From DATJPR01 sp963752915 (GTDB lineage: Bacteria; Bacteroidota; Ignavibacteria; UBA10030; UBA6906), in the NCBI GenBank assembly GCA_963752915.1, contig CAVVZZ010000010.1, positions 1-64,000 of the forward strand: a stretch of 64,000 bases of DNA, in the 5' to 3' direction. Under the pieces are notes generated by a model. The model worked only from the letters and a program-made list of their open reading frames with translations, did not search any database and was not told the origin of the DNA. Position 1 is the first letter of the stretch. Each line of letters opens with the position of its first letter. Below are positions 8,982 through 19,807 of the stretch, piece after piece. The translations under genes and the position numbers were made by a program.

Positions 8982-10305
8982 TCATTGTTCCCGATCAATT
9001 GAAACTGCAGCAGAAATGATCCCTCGCCGAAATACTTCACGACAAGCGGACAGATTATGATTTCGCTCAGCTACCATCCTGGCTCTTTGTATTAGTTCAT
9101 GTCGGATTGCAGGGTTTTCCTTTAACCTCACGATAGCCATGCGCAACTGATCTATGTTTCGTTCGGTCAACAACCTCCGCCCATCCTTCAGAACGAGCAT
9201 AATCGATCGTTCCACTATAGCCGGGACCGTAGGCCAGAATAGGAGTCTCGCTCATCATGTAGAGATGACACTTGGTGGAAAGAGAGAGTTCAATTGTCCC
9301 GGGACTAACTACAAATGACTCGGGAAGGAACAACATACTGGCCTGTGTCAAGACGGAAGGGAGTTCATCATGCGATGGCAACGGCTTAAATGTGATTTCA
9401 GGCGCACCACGAAGACTTTCGGGTACACCCTTCGGAATACCCCAGCAGTAGACATAGATCCTTATCGATGTTCCAGCATCTCCAAGAGACCGTACCGCCA
9501 ATAAGAGATCATGAATCGCCTCGTACCGCCTTTGTGCCAAGTTTCCCGTAAACACAATCGAATAACAGCTGGACTGAATGGATGGCCGCACTCTAGAAAA
9601 TCGATCAAACCGATCGGCATGATATGTTACAAGGAATCTGGTCCTGTAACGTTGTTCGTACACCCGACGCATCTTTTCACCAAAGGCCATCCTTGTTTTT
9701 GAATGCGCGATCAGCTTTGCAGCACGACGTCGGAGCAACCACCCGACCGGAAATTGGCTATACGTGTAGGTTGGCCAATCATCTGTCGTCTGGAAACAGA
9801 TAGGTGTGTTGAAACGTTGAGAAATGAGAAGGGGGAGCGATGCAAAACCAAGCGAATAACCTTGACAGTAGATGACATCGGGCGCAAACTCCTCAATGAA
9901 TTGTGCCATCGCATGCGAGATCTTGATGGAAAACACCAGTTCCCAGAGACCGGAATGCAAAAGGAGTTCGCCCATTCGCCTCTGCAAACTCATTTTCAAA
10001 TTGTGATGCACCACTGAAGATCTAGATGTCAAGAGATCCGACACAGTGTCCATTGAGGTCGCTTCAGCAACGGTCCCCCGCAATCTATAGAAGAGAACTC
10101 CTAGGCGCCGATCAGATGCATTGAGCCTATAGTATCGGCCACAAAATTCGCCATGCCCGGCACCCTCTCCTGAATGAATCTGCGCCAAGCGTTCTTTCGG
10201 CCAACCACTAAACTGTGTGCGGATAAGAAGATTGCTCGGGTCATCAGATTTCACTTTGGTAAGCATCACAAGCAACACCTTGGGATACTCATTCATAATA
10301 GTCAT
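8982..10305 (-). pseudogene. GT4-like glycosyltransferase, frameshifted near the C-terminus
   Basis: A GT-B fold glycosyltransferase-like protein. It has an acceptor domain with FAPDVIYCQGYSLGFASLPL and QTTDDWPTYTYS, and a donor domain with YSIVFTGNLAQRRYEAIHDLL, then SIRIYVYCWG, LPSHDELPSVL and SLSTKCHLYMMSETPILAYGP. The first frame runs to SEGWAEVV and then becomes DRTKHRS and soon stops. The adjacent frame gives the normal C-terminal helices TERNIDQLRMAIVRLKENP and ARMVAERNHNLSACREVF to 8982. One extra base near 9167 (in GTTGTTGACC) explains this. The start may be 10305 or ATG 10296. The donor and acceptor are unknown. Confidence 0.75.
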
Positions 10306-10917
10306 AGTCCTTGAGCGTTAACAAGACGGCCAATCAGGTATTCCTTGTAGAGGTCCATTAGACCCTATGTTGAAAGAAATAGAAAACCCCGCTCGTCCCT
10401 TGTTATATCAGGACCCTGCTCCCATACCATTCAACACCCAATTGAAGGTCAAGCTGCACGCAACTCAGAAATTGCTTTTGCCAAAGGCGGGTGCATTGCC
10501 TCCCGCCCAAGCTCGTCATCGTAGCCTTGTGTGATCCGCTGCGCTTACTGAAAAGGTCAGTTACACTGGTCAAAACCTTGCTACGTAAAGTGTGAATTAA
10601 CAGAACGGCCACTCCAGCCGGCAACGTGGTGGCTGGCATTGAATCCGAATCCGACCGTATCCCTATTCTCGACGATAAGCCACATAAATGGCGAGTGGCC
10701 CAGAACCTTGAGCACGCGGAGAGGCGGTTGGACCTGGTCGCATTGTGAAGAATTGATGATACCAGAGACCACTTGGAATGGCCTTTTGTTTCCATCTAAA
10801 AAATGTACCTGAGAGACATGTACTTCGCAATCCTATTGGAACACTCGGATTAGTGATCATCTTCCCCCAGACTTTAGGACTGGGCGCTAACCACTTAAAT
10901 TGCTATGAGCTTACTTT
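10306..10917. other. 612-bp gap without an assignable gene
   Basis: No family can be recognised here on either strand. Short open stretches exist on both strands, for example a minus-strand run ending near 10403 and a plus-strand run beginning with ATG at 10367, but none has a good start, a ribosome site or a familiar motif. As the genes on both sides carry frameshifts, this may be a gene broken several times, or plain spacer. Confidence 0.4.
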
Positions 10918-12171
10918 TCAGTCGCGTTGAAGTTTGTTATGAGCCAGAACGTTTCGATAAATTTCTAGCTGATTTAAAACCACTCGATTCGGGTCGTTTC
11001 TCAGTCTGGCAACATTTCTAGCGCTGGTCGAAAGGTGCAGTGCCAACTTCGGATCGGACAGCACTCTTTCTAGTTGGTACGCACACATTGCTTCATCACC
11101 AGGCGGGAAGAACAGGCCGGATTCCTCGTCCTTGGACAAACATGAAGTACCACCGGTATACGATACGACCGACGGAACCCCAAGCATCATTGCCTCAGCT
11201 AAGGCAAGGCAATAACTCTCCACAAACGTAGGCAAAAGGAAGGCAGAACACTTTTGTAGCTCTGCAATAATATCGGTAGCAGACAATGGGCCGAGCCACA
11301 GTATGTTTTTCTCAATCCCCAAACGCTTTGTTAATCGATGGAGCCAAACAGCATAGCCATCTCTCCGAATGCTTGCCAGTTGATGCAGGCCCGCTATACG
11401 CAATTGAATTGAGGGGAACCGCTTTCTCAAGATTGCAACGGCTCGAATGGCGACATGTAAACCCTTAAATGGAGACGAATAAGCGGCGGAGCAAAAAATC
11501 ACCGGATCGCCCGACGATTTCCATGGCGTGGCATTCCAGAACTGTTCACGGACCGCACGGATACTCCGAAATATGTTACAGGCTAGGATTGATTGCCTTT
11601 ACTTGAGCTTCGACCCATTGCGTTTGGACCGCGATGTTCTCATGGCGAGTGATCATTTCTTTCTCAAAGCTTCCCCACTTCGCAAATCGCTTTGCCCCTG
11701 GAATATTGTGGAGCCTCGCACTATCTCCTTCAAACCAATGCAAGCTATCTGATCCTTAACAGAAAGGCCGCCCGAAAATACTCTGGCAATTGAAGACTTT
11801 AGCCCTTGCATTTCTAACAGCACAGGTCGATTGATAAGCCTTCTCGCGCTTAATAACCCCCAAAAATATTCGGTCCCCCAGATGTGCACCAAATCAGGCG
11901 CGAATTCTTCTACAGCGCTCAGGATTTCCCGAGCGACACTTACTTGAGGGCAACCCATCGCGGTGATCTTTTCTTGGTCATTGGCACGAGCCACTCGCGA
12001 ATTCCGGAGTCGATTTTGAATGGTGAATCGGTCTACGTTTCCAAAGGCAATGTTCCCGAGGACAACTTCACCTGATTCCACCAACCCCTTTGCCATCGCG
12101 CTTAGCCAGGTCCCGGTACTTCCGTCATCTTGCGCGGAAAGAGCCTTATTACTTAGATAGAGAACCTTCAC
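10918..12171 (-). pseudogene. GT4 family glycosyltransferase with two frameshifts
   Basis: The N-terminal part (ATG 12171) reads MKVLYLSNKALSAQDDGSTG, LVHIWGTEYFWGLLSARRLI and VLLEMQGLKSSIARV, the acceptor domain of a GT4 enzyme. It leaves frame near 11690-11696. A second frame reads RFAKWGSFEKEMITRHENIAV and QTQWVEAQVKAINPSL and ends at a stop near 11580. The third frame picks up NIFRSIRAVREQFWNATP and then the donor domain: VIFCSAAYSSPFKGLHVAIRA, the LPTFVESYCLALAEAMMLGVP glutamate motif and SYTGGTSCL. Two single-base changes would restore one protein of about 415 residues. The sugar specificity is unknown. Confidence 0.85.
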
Positions 12172-12367
12172 GACACACCTGTTGTCGGTGTCTTCATCCT
12201 GGAGATTGGTCCGCTTCGGCTAGCAAGTAGGGTTGAAGATAGTTCTTGACAAAGGTCACTCGTGTAAGGGAAGCAACAAGTCGATGACCAATCAGTCTGC
12301 CAAACCTTGGAGATTTGCTTGTTCGCTTCACGTTGAAAGAAAGAGAACAGGTTCATCAAAAGTCCAG

Positions 12368-13459
12368 TTATTTGGCTAACCCAGACAGTAGATCCATCAC
12401 CTTCTTTGCGTTCTTCGACAAACTATAATCTCTTTCAATTGTGCGCCTTGCCGCATTGCCAAGGTTGGCACGGCACAGTCTGTCCACCACCAGCCGCTCT
12501 AAGCACGTTTTCCATTTCTCCGCGTCGCCAGCAAGAAGACCGTTTTCTCCATGCCTGACAATCCTTGAATTCACTCCAACTGGAGAGCTGACGGTAGGAA
12601 GACCGATGGCCATATATTGGATCAGTTTGAACCCGCATTTGCCTCTTGTGTATTCATCGTCGATGAGAGGCATTATGGCTATATCGAATTCTCTGAGATC
12701 CTCAATCTCCTTCTCAAGCGCCCATTTGCGGAATTCCACCCTAACCCGCGGCAGTTCTATTTGTTGGCCATCGGTGATAATTCGTATGAGCACTTCTGGG
12801 TATTTCCCGGACAAATATTGCAGCGCGGGGAGAGCCACACTGATATGACGAAGGTTGTAGGGGTTCCCGACCCAACCGATGGTAACACTGGCACTAACCT
12901 CAGAGTAATCCTTCGCGGTGTACCGTTCGAAATCCACACACGTTGGCATTACTATAGTGTGTTTACCCTTCGATACTGAATACCCAGCCAAAAGATCATT
13001 ACCTGCAATCACTGAATCCGCAATTGATATCACAGTATCAACATGTCGGGTGCCTCTAGACCAGGTCGCAGAATACAGAGCATCATCATAATCCCAAATG
13101 AACTTGCGGACTCTTTTCCGCAGCGCTTTCTCGGGAAAAGTTATCCCCGGCATGAACATCTCGCGCTGGACAACAGCCACATCACACCATTTGCCCCATC
13201 TCCAAATACTCCACAATCGCCGAGGACAGACAACAAGCCACAGAATGCTCAATCTCAAGCATGCATGTAGCTCTGCGGCGATTACATTTCGTGCGCCCCC
13301 ATTTAGGATCTTGTAGAACAATCGAAACAACTTGTCAGACATCGGGGATTGGATTTTACACAAATGACCTTCTTGCTCAAGGTATGGAACAAGCTTGTAG
13401 ATCCTATATCTCGCACTTGCGTTACTTATCGGAGCATAAGGCAAAAGCAATACTTTCAT
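12368..13459 (-). CDS. GT4 family glycosyltransferase
   Basis: An intact GT-B glycosyltransferase of about 363 residues. ATG 13459 starts MKVLLLPYAPISNASARYRIY, the pattern of enzymes that act in exopolysaccharide loci. It has VAVVQREMFMPGI, FIWDYDDALY with an acidic loop, IVMPTCVDFERY, and the donor domain VTIGWVGNPYNLRHI, then DIAIMPLIDDEYTRGKCGFKLIQYMAIGLPTVSSPVGVN with the conserved G-K-C-G-F-K motif of this subfamily, and ENGLLAGDAEKW. An alternative start at 13477 adds six residues. There is a gap of about 200 bp before the next gene downstream. Confidence 0.85.
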   Translation of the reverse strand: MKVLLLPYAPISNASARYRIYKLVPYLEQEGHLCKIQSPMSDKLFRLFYKILNGGARNVIAAELHACLRLSILWLVVCPRRLWSIWRWGKWCDVAVVQREMFMPGITFPEKALRKRVRKFIWDYDDALYSATWSRGTRHVDTVISIADSVIAGNDLLAGYSVSKGKHTIVMPTCVDFERYTAKDYSEVSASVTIGWVGNPYNLRHISVALPALQYLSGKYPEVLIRIITDGQQIELPRVRVEFRKWALEKEIEDLREFDIAIMPLIDDEYTRGKCGFKLIQYMAIGLPTVSSPVGVNSRIVRHGENGLLAGDAEKWKTCLERLVVDRLCRANLGNAARRTIERDYSLSKNAKKVMDLLSGLAK

Positions 13460-13866
13460 CTCGTGTTGTTTCCTCAAACCAAGAAAAATGAATTGTGGAA
13501 ATGGGAGAACGGTTTTGGTGCGAACGCAGAAAGCGTTGGATCATATTCCGATCCAAACACTCCATCGGAGTCTAGAAGGGGAGCACTTCTCTTTGAAGTT
13601 CACTCTGAAGGTCTACTCCTCGACGCCTCGTCAAGAAGAATCAATAGGAGATAGGAACGGTAGACAAGTTAAGTGTTCCCCCTTTGCCAAGAACAGATCA
13701 CCCCTTTCTTGTTTCAATGAACCTGACTGATGGAATATGATTGGCATAGACCCTAGGCCTAAACCATTTAGCTCAGGTGCACTCAGACTTGTTAGGAAGG
13801 CAAACATATGAATCAATGGGTCAGGGTGGCAGAACAAATGATGCAAGGTCAGTACAATATTGACTA
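13460..13866. other. 407-bp spacer with nothing recognised
   Basis: This stretch lies between two minus-strand glycosyltransferase genes. I see no family-like protein, RNA gene or clear terminator. Small open frames on the plus strand have no ribosome site. It may hold the promoter or leader for the gene that starts at 13459. Confidence 0.4.
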
Positions 13867-14840
13867 CTAGCGCGAATAGTCACTGTTTGCCTGCAAAGCG
13901 AGTTTTTGCTTGCGTTTGATTTGCTTATACAGGCGAGAAAGATAAATCCTCGCTTTTTGGGGGAGGGTACGTTTATGGACTTCTCTAATGAAGAGCTTGT
14001 CGTACTGAATATCAGGAAATTCGAATTCCCAATGTTGCAAGGGGAACCTGAATGATCGTACTGGGATAGCATACCTCTCGGTACCTTTGGCACTCGTTGT
14101 ATGTGTCCCGACACCAAATCCGAGGTTGCGGACCAAATTAAAACGAGGGACGACCGAGAGCCCACTATTGGATGCGATCGCATAATGCCATTGGTAATCC
14201 CAAGTATTTATCTCGCCATTTGAAACCGCGTCAAATATTCTAACGCGCTCGGGATAAAAACAGAAACTGCGGTGCATCCCCAATTGTTTGAATCTCGACC
14301 AAGTGCTCATCGAAAGGTCAAACTTCTTCCATGCTCTCCGCCAAGTAGCCCATCCCCAAATAAACCCAAAATTGCTCAGTACATAATCCGACTGCATGTC
14401 GATATTGATCAGCAATCAGATTATAGCCAACAATTTGCATTACATTTGTTACATTTCGGTATCGGTCAAGCATCTCGGCACAATACCGGAAGAATGTAGG
14501 ATCCGGCAGACAATCATCCTCTAAAATAATTCCTTCCCCGACTTCATCAAGAAACCACGAAATTGCTGCGCTTACTGCGTTGGCGCAACCCAGATTTGAA
14601 GGCTGAAATTTTGTGTGAATGGATTTGCACCAATTGATATCGGACACAAGTTTCCGGACCGCTGCGACACTTCTCGTCGTCATCTGGCCGCCCCTGCGCG
14701 TGGGCCATCGTTTGAGATGTAAAGCACAGATGGTTGAACGCTTTGATCACTTGCAGAACCTGAGCTGTTTGACTCGGCCTGTTGAATGTTATCAAGAGGA
14801 TTGCAGGTACCTGATTTGTTGTCCCAGCAGATGAATCCAT
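13867..14840 (-). pseudogene. GT2-like nucleotide-diphospho-sugar transferase with at least three frameshifts
   Basis: A glycosyltransferase-like protein of the 'hemolytic protein HlpA-like' GT-A type. Its pieces lie in successive frames: PAILLITFNRPSQTAQVLQVI (ATG 14840), PSVLYISNDGPRAGAA, a short DDDEK piece, AAVRKLVSDINW with QPSNLGCANAVSAAISWFL and GEGIILEDDCLPDPTFFRYC (the D-x-D-like donor motif), and finally SDYVLSNFGFIWGWATWRRAW to the C-terminus. Frame changes lie near 14735, 14670-14685 and 14400. The order of blocks is right for one protein of about 320 residues, so this is one gene. It is the most damaged reading frame in the window. Confidence 0.8.
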
Positions 14841-15016
14841 TTGAAAACCCCTTTTCATGAACTAATATGTGTGCACCCCAAAGTGCACTTTTACCGCGGA
14901 GAACACTTCGAGTAACGCCTGGTCCAAAATTGCGTCTCATGTTTATGTTCGAGCCACAAGTTGGCGAAACTGGCAGTCAGCATCTCACTAAAGCACATCT
15001 CCCCGCGGCGAAAGCA

Positions 15017-16288
15017 CTATTGGTCGCGATGAGAAAACAGCATCAGGTACACTAAAAGAATCCTCACCGCCCTGCCAATGAGAGACGCAGCAACAATGCC
15101 ACTCAAGCCCCACCCTAGACCGACTGCACCCAGAGACAGTGCGACAAAGGTTGCCAAACCAACATAGACCACGATATTTTGCTGGGCTATTTTTCCCGTT
15201 GCCACCAAGAGCGAATATGGCAGGCTTAGTACATGAAGCGCTAACCCTACGAGCATCAGGGACATTACGGGAACTGCAGCGGTATAATTCGGAATAAGAA
15301 TGGGGATGAATATGGGTAGATGCAATCCATCCCGCGGCTGCGATAACTAAGGAAATCGGCACCCCCCAAATGAGGGGCTTTCTACACACGGAGAAACTCT
15401 CACGGATACTCTCTGTCCGTCCGATACTTTCAATTACACGAGGGATATAAACGGTAACCATTGCTTCTGGCAGCCGCTTTGCCGCGTCGAACACGAAGTA
15501 ACTTACTGACCAAAGCCCCAATGCGGCTGTGCCCAACTCCTTCAAGACAATGGTCGATTCCACCGTAATCCAGAGTGTGCCCGCTCCGTAGGACGCGACA
15601 AAAATCGGGAACCCGTGCTTCACGAGTGTGAACCATTCGCTCCAGACAAATCTCCAGGGAAGACGAAGCGGTCTGTGGTGATGCAGGTATGCAAGATTGC
15701 CTATACTACTTAGAGCATTTCGAATCGCCATCGTCAAGTATGGCCACAACGCGAAGAATGGCAAAACCAATGAGCTGAGTATGCTTGCAAAAAAAGAACC
15801 CTTCATCGCCGTCTTGAAGTCGTGCCCAGACCTGTATGTAGCCCCTAGGTAGCCGCCATAAATTGAGCTCGCCATAGCTACCGCCTGAACAAGCCAGCCT
15901 AGCATGGCGCGCCAATTGCCGTTGATGAGCGAGATGGCAGCTAAGGACAGGAATACACTGGACACAATAGCAGATACGGCTACATTCCACGCTTGACATA
16001 TTTCCGCAACGGCCAACGCTCGGGCCCGCTCACCCTTACCGATATAGTAAGGGTAGAATCTCTGCAACGCATCAAAGAGACCGAAATGGAGAAAAAATGC
16101 GTAACCAGTTACTATGGAGAACCCGCGGAAGTACCCTAGGTCAGAGGGAGTGACAAAACCGCGCCTGGACAAGAGAACCAACAAAGCCAAGCAAAGTTGC
16201 CAATAGATTTCCGCCGACAACCGTCGAAATAACCCGGACAGTCGGAGACTCTATAGAGCTGCGTGAAGCGTTGCCTGATCCCGGGCAT
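15017..16288 (-). pseudogene. Wzx-type polysaccharide flippase, frameshifted
   Basis: A polytopic membrane protein of the MATE/Wzx flippase superfamily, which moves lipid-linked repeat units across the inner membrane. Hydrophobic segments run through the main frame: LCLALLVLLSRRGFVTPSDLG, ALLGWLVQAVAMASS-like, ILSSLVLPFFALWPYL, VTVYIPRVIESIGR and LIWGVPISLVIAAAGW. Near 15300-15325 the frame breaks, and the last membrane segments, LPIFIPILIPNYTAAVPVMSL and GLATFVALSLGAVGLGWGLSG, are in the adjacent frame to 15017. The N-terminus also seems shifted near 16247: an ATG at 16288 (MPGIRQRFTQLYRVS) joins RLSGLFRRLSAEIYWQL after one base change. The start is therefore uncertain. Confidence 0.8.
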
Positions 16289-16634
16289 GGCTACTGAGAT
16301 AACTTGCATGAAGTACCAATTCTTTGGCAATATGACAGAGTTCACATCCCAACAAACTCAAATAACTATTCACCCGCTGGAGCATTTCGATGAAGTCATC
16401 AAAGATGCCATCCACTGCTTTTCTGCAAACGGGCTTACTGGAGGCGGGCGCCGACAGGGGAACACTTCTTGGCTGATTTCTGATGCGAAGAGACCTAGTT
16501 CACAAAATCGGTGAGCGGAACACGGACGACCCGTACCATCTCCCAAGTCGAACTAGATGCCGGGATGAACAGAAGAAAGTGCACGAGAAACGGATCAAGA
16601 TTGAGAAAGAGAGAACGGATTGAGTTTGATTGCA
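16289..16634. other. 346-bp spacer with nothing recognised
   Basis: It separates the polysaccharide deacetylase gene end (16635) from the likely start of the flippase gene. I see no protein family, RNA gene or repeat. A promoter for the genes read toward position 1 could lie here. Confidence 0.35.
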
Positions 16635-17652
16635 CTAATTGAGAGGTCGAAACCGAACCTTTCCACGAAGATATGACAAGTATTCTATTTTGAGGCGGGA
16701 CGCATTGGCAGTCTCAAACGCCAATCGATCGAACAATGGTATCCGCGGATTGCAGCCCAGACCATTCGTGCCAAAATATGCATCAATGTCCATTCGTTCA
16801 CGTATTCGCGCGAAGTACTCTCTTGTTACCCCCTGCGCGGAAAATGGGAACGCGAACAGATTGTGGTTAAGCCCAAATTGGTGCTTTAACTCTGTGACGC
16901 TTTGCACGGTCTGACGCACTTGCTCCTCAATCGACACCAGACGGAACAGTGGATGGTCAATGCTGTGCGCGCCCAGATGAAAACCCTGCTTCACAAGTGT
17001 TCGCACTTGATTCGAATCCATGTACGGCTTCCGAAGCCTAAGATAGTCCATCATATCCACTTCATAAGCTTCTGCTATTCTGTCGAGAAGTCGCCTTTGC
17101 TGGTAGTTCAAACTAAGGAGCGCTGAAGCCATGTCTTCGAAGAGGAGGCCTTGCTCATTGAACATATCCTTTACAGCTTTTTCAACTGAGCGAGAGCGCG
17201 TGCCTTCAGCTGTATGAATGAGAATGCTAGCCTTGAATCGGTAGCAGAGATCTTTGTTGTCAAGAAAGGAGGTAGAAACGAAAAATGCCGCTGGTATCCC
17301 TTTTCTCTTCAATAGGGGGCAAGCAATTTCGTACACTTCTCTCAGGCCATCGTCCAGAGTGAAGAAAATGGCATTTCGAGGGAGGAGCCTTTTCTCCTCT
17401 GCTGTAAGCGAGCAAATCCTCGAGGTCAACTGGATTGTATGCGCGGAGAAAAAAGTCCAGGTCTGCTTCAAAGCGCTGCGGACCCTTGTAGGGGTAAAGG
17501 TGCTTAATGTGGGGCAAGTCTTCGTCGCTTACCACATGATAAAAGACGATGAGGGGAGCAGTATCGGCTAGCCGAATCAGACTTCGCAAGGGGATGCCTC
17601 GTGAAGCAACATCGACCGCGGATCTCAGGGCCCTCTTGATCTTGATAGTCAA
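16635..17652 (-). pseudogene. Polysaccharide deacetylase (CE4/NodB-like), frameshifted
   Basis: The N-terminal frame (from 17652) reads IRLADTAPLIVFYHVVSDEDL, HIKHLYPYKGPQRFEADLDF and NPVDLEDLLAYSRGEKAPP, then leaves frame in a CCTCCC tract near 17379-17384. The adjacent frame continues RNAIFFTLDDGLREVYEIACP, with the metal-binding Asp pair of NodB motif 1, KGIPAAFFVSTSFLDN, HLGAHSIDHPLFR (motif 2, H-x3-H) and LFAFPFSAQG. Loss of one C would make a single protein of about 338 residues. It probably N-deacetylates a surface polysaccharide, like the other deacetylase in this cluster but from a different subfamily (no DUF3473 end). Confidence 0.85.
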
Positions 17653-17687
17653 TTCCTAATGCCTTATCCCCTTTCTCTTGCAGTTCT

Positions 17688-19145
17688 TCATTTATTGTCT
17701 CTACTCATCCAGGCTATACTCCCACCGATGCTTTTTAATGAACTGGGAATTAGACTATTAGGATCAACGGATTTGGAGAAATAAGCATACCATGCGATCG
17801 ACCACAGAACGGCGAAATACCATCGATTCGCAGTCAGATGATCAGAAATAGAATTCACAAGAATGACAACCACAGCACCTACGCCAGATAGCTTGATAGC
17901 CAACTCCGAATGGTCTCCGATTGACTTGACCGATTTCATTAGTGAGAGAAGCAGTCTGAAGAGAACATACAGATAAGCGAATCCACACAGAATCCCATAT
18001 GCGATAGCATATGATAGATAATCGTTGTGTGGATAACCAATTGTGTCGTTAACAAGGAGCGACCATCCCACTCCCACCGGATTCTGAAGCATGTAATCGA
18101 ACGCCCTTGCCCATATGACAGTGCGATCTGACGCGTCAATGCCTCCGCGAGAACGTTCTTCGTATCGTTGTGATTCATATTGCCTTATGAATTTAGGAGA
18201 GAAGGCCCAAACGGAAAAAAGTAGTCCAACAACAAGCGCTAAGGATGTCGCGTACTTAACGGCGGAAAAGTGGCCTCGTCCAACAATTAGAATCACAACT
18301 AAGCCGCAGATACAAGCAATGGTGCTTGCCACGCTACCTGTCACCAGAAGAAGAAAGAAGTTGATCGCTAACGATCCCGCAGCTAAGAAACGATAGAGGG
18401 GTCTCACACGGCAGATAGCCACTGAGGTTGAAGCGCAGATCATTGAAGCTAGCAGAAAGCCGATCTGAGTTCTAATGAAATGGAAGACAGTTTTCCCTAA
18501 CTCGTAGACATACAGGTTGATTTGAGAGTCAAGATTTTTATAGTTGCTTTCGATCGGATGTCCAAAGATGTATGCTGCAAGAACAAAAATCGTAGAAGGC
18601 AGTATCAGAAAAAAAAGAAGTCCTCCTAGTAGTGAATGAGTATTCTTTGTCATCGCCACGCGAGAATAGATTATAGGCAATAAGAAGAAAGGAGCGAGCA
18701 AATAGTTTAGAACAAGAGGTATCTGGTTAAGTGGCTCCAAGTTGCTGGACCCAAACAGCCAATTAAGTGAACTACATGCAGCCGATGCGAGGCTGAGAAG
18801 TAATGGAACGAAAACCCATCGAGGCACATCCCATACAAGATCAAATCTGAGCAGAACAAGCCATATCGCGAATGTTAAGTTCAGGGAAATTGGAGATAGC
18901 AAGTTGACTGGGTTTGCAGCTACGATTGACGTCAAGAAGATCCAAGGCAGCGGCTGTTTCAACCAAACAATTGTCAATAGTAACGATATGAATACAATAC
19001 AACCCAGAACCACGTACGGATCGCCTATGAAAACTGATACAGCATTTGTCCCCATGCCGATAACAAAGGCCGCCAACGGAAGTCTTAGCGGAGTACTGCC
19101 GCTCTCGATTTCCGGCAAATCTGAATTGCGTATCTTCGACTTCAA
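17688..19145 (-). CDS. O-antigen ligase/polymerase (Wzy/WaaL-like membrane protein)
   Basis: A 485-residue protein with about 11-12 hydrophobic segments, such as VLGCIVFISLLLTIVWL, PLVLNYLLAPFFLLPIIYS and IACICGLVVILIVGRG. It has the long periplasmic loop of the Wzy_C family before DRTVIWARAFDYMLQNPVGVGW and GYPHNDYLSYAIAYGILCG, where the His-Asn pair and GVGW are the family marks. It would polymerise or ligate undecaprenol-linked units in the periplasm. The only start in frame is TTG (19145), directly after an in-frame TGA and only 35 nt from a miniature transposon, so the native start and promoter may have been changed by that insertion. Confidence 0.85.
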   Translation of the reverse strand: MKSKIRNSDLPEIESGSTPLRLPLAAFVIGMGTNAVSVFIGDPYVVLGCIVFISLLLTIVWLKQPLPWIFLTSIVAANPVNLLSPISLNLTFAIWLVLLRFDLVWDVPRWVFVPLLLSLASAACSSLNWLFGSSNLEPLNQIPLVLNYLLAPFFLLPIIYSRVAMTKNTHSLLGGLLFFLILPSTIFVLAAYIFGHPIESNYKNLDSQINLYVYELGKTVFHFIRTQIGFLLASMICASTSVAICRVRPLYRFLAAGSLAINFFLLLVTGSVASTIACICGLVVILIVGRGHFSAVKYATSLALVVGLLFSVWAFSPKFIRQYESQRYEERSRGGIDASDRTVIWARAFDYMLQNPVGVGWSLLVNDTIGYPHNDYLSYAIAYGILCGFAYLYVLFRLLLSLMKSVKSIGDHSELAIKLSGVGAVVVILVNSISDHLTANRWYFAVLWSIAWYAYFSKSVDPNSLIPSSLKSIGGSIAWMSRDNK

Positions 19146-19188
19146 GTACTCTCATAATGCAGACAGCTCTCGTTTGACGATGAAGGAT

Positions 19189-19373
19189 CAGTACTGTCCG
19201 GTTAAGCGCCTGTTCGAATCGCGTAAGTCCGTGACACTGGACGAGTTCGGTGGACTTTTGGCCCGCCGCGATTTCAAAGGTGGCATTCGGTAATGTCACG
19301 TAAGTTGTGTTGACACTAAACGATTTAGAGCGGTGGCACAGACTTTGTGACAAGCGTTAACCGGACAGTACTG
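19189..19373. mobile_element. 185-bp miniature inverted-repeat element with 9-bp target duplication
   Basis: The element begins CAGTACTGTCCGGTTAAGCGC and ends with the reverse complement of CAGTACTGTCCGGTTAACGC, so the ends match over 17 bases and beyond with one change. The 9 bases ATGAAGGAT lie just outside both ends (19180-19188 and 19374-19382). This is the mark of a transposon insertion with target duplication. It is too short for a transposase and codes for nothing recognised, so it is probably a non-autonomous derivative of a DDE-type insertion sequence. It sits just upstream of the O-antigen ligase gene. Confidence 0.85.
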
Positions 19374-19382
19374 ATGAAGGAT

Positions 19383-19807
19383 AGACTCATTGTTGGGGCG
19401 GAAATGACTCAATACTACTCTAAGGAGTAAACGGCACCAGAGTTGTCGCGAAGGGCTTTGGAGCCCTAAAGAGGGTCACTTCCTCACGTGCACCCAAGAA
19501 CAGACATTGGTTGCGCATTATTCTAAAAAATTCATTGTAGCTCACATTCATTTACACTTTGTCTACGCAAGCCAACGTGATCCTGTTCTTTTCTCTATTA
19601 GTCCTGCAATTCCCGAAGGGCACGCATCTTGCTTAACTTGATTCGGTTGAGATCAGCAGGAAAGTCGCTTTTGCCGGAACGAATTATCTCCTTGCGTATT
19701 AGCTATATATTGCGTATGCTTTCGGCGTTCGAGTTGAAAATGTAACTTGTGTGATCTCGCTCACAATGCAGCATATAGCAGTTCGGGAAAATGCCTGGGA
19801 GGAACGG
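19383..19807. other. Spacer between divergent ligase and beta-helix genes
   Basis: About 425 bases between the miniature transposon and the plus-strand beta-helix gene. I see no gene or structured RNA. It is AT-richer than the flanking genes and must hold the promoter of the beta-helix gene. No clear -35/-10 pair can be assigned with confidence. Confidence 0.4.

Noticed and set aside
10367..10530. Short plus-strand gene starting MLKEIENPARPLLYQ
   Set aside because: No ribosome site, no family and no partner gene on that strand. Left as part of an unassigned gap.
18841..19353. A 170-residue minus-strand protein spanning the ligase 5' end and the miniature transposon
   Set aside because: It is an out-of-frame reading of the ligase gene joined to the 185-bp element; no transposase motif is present.
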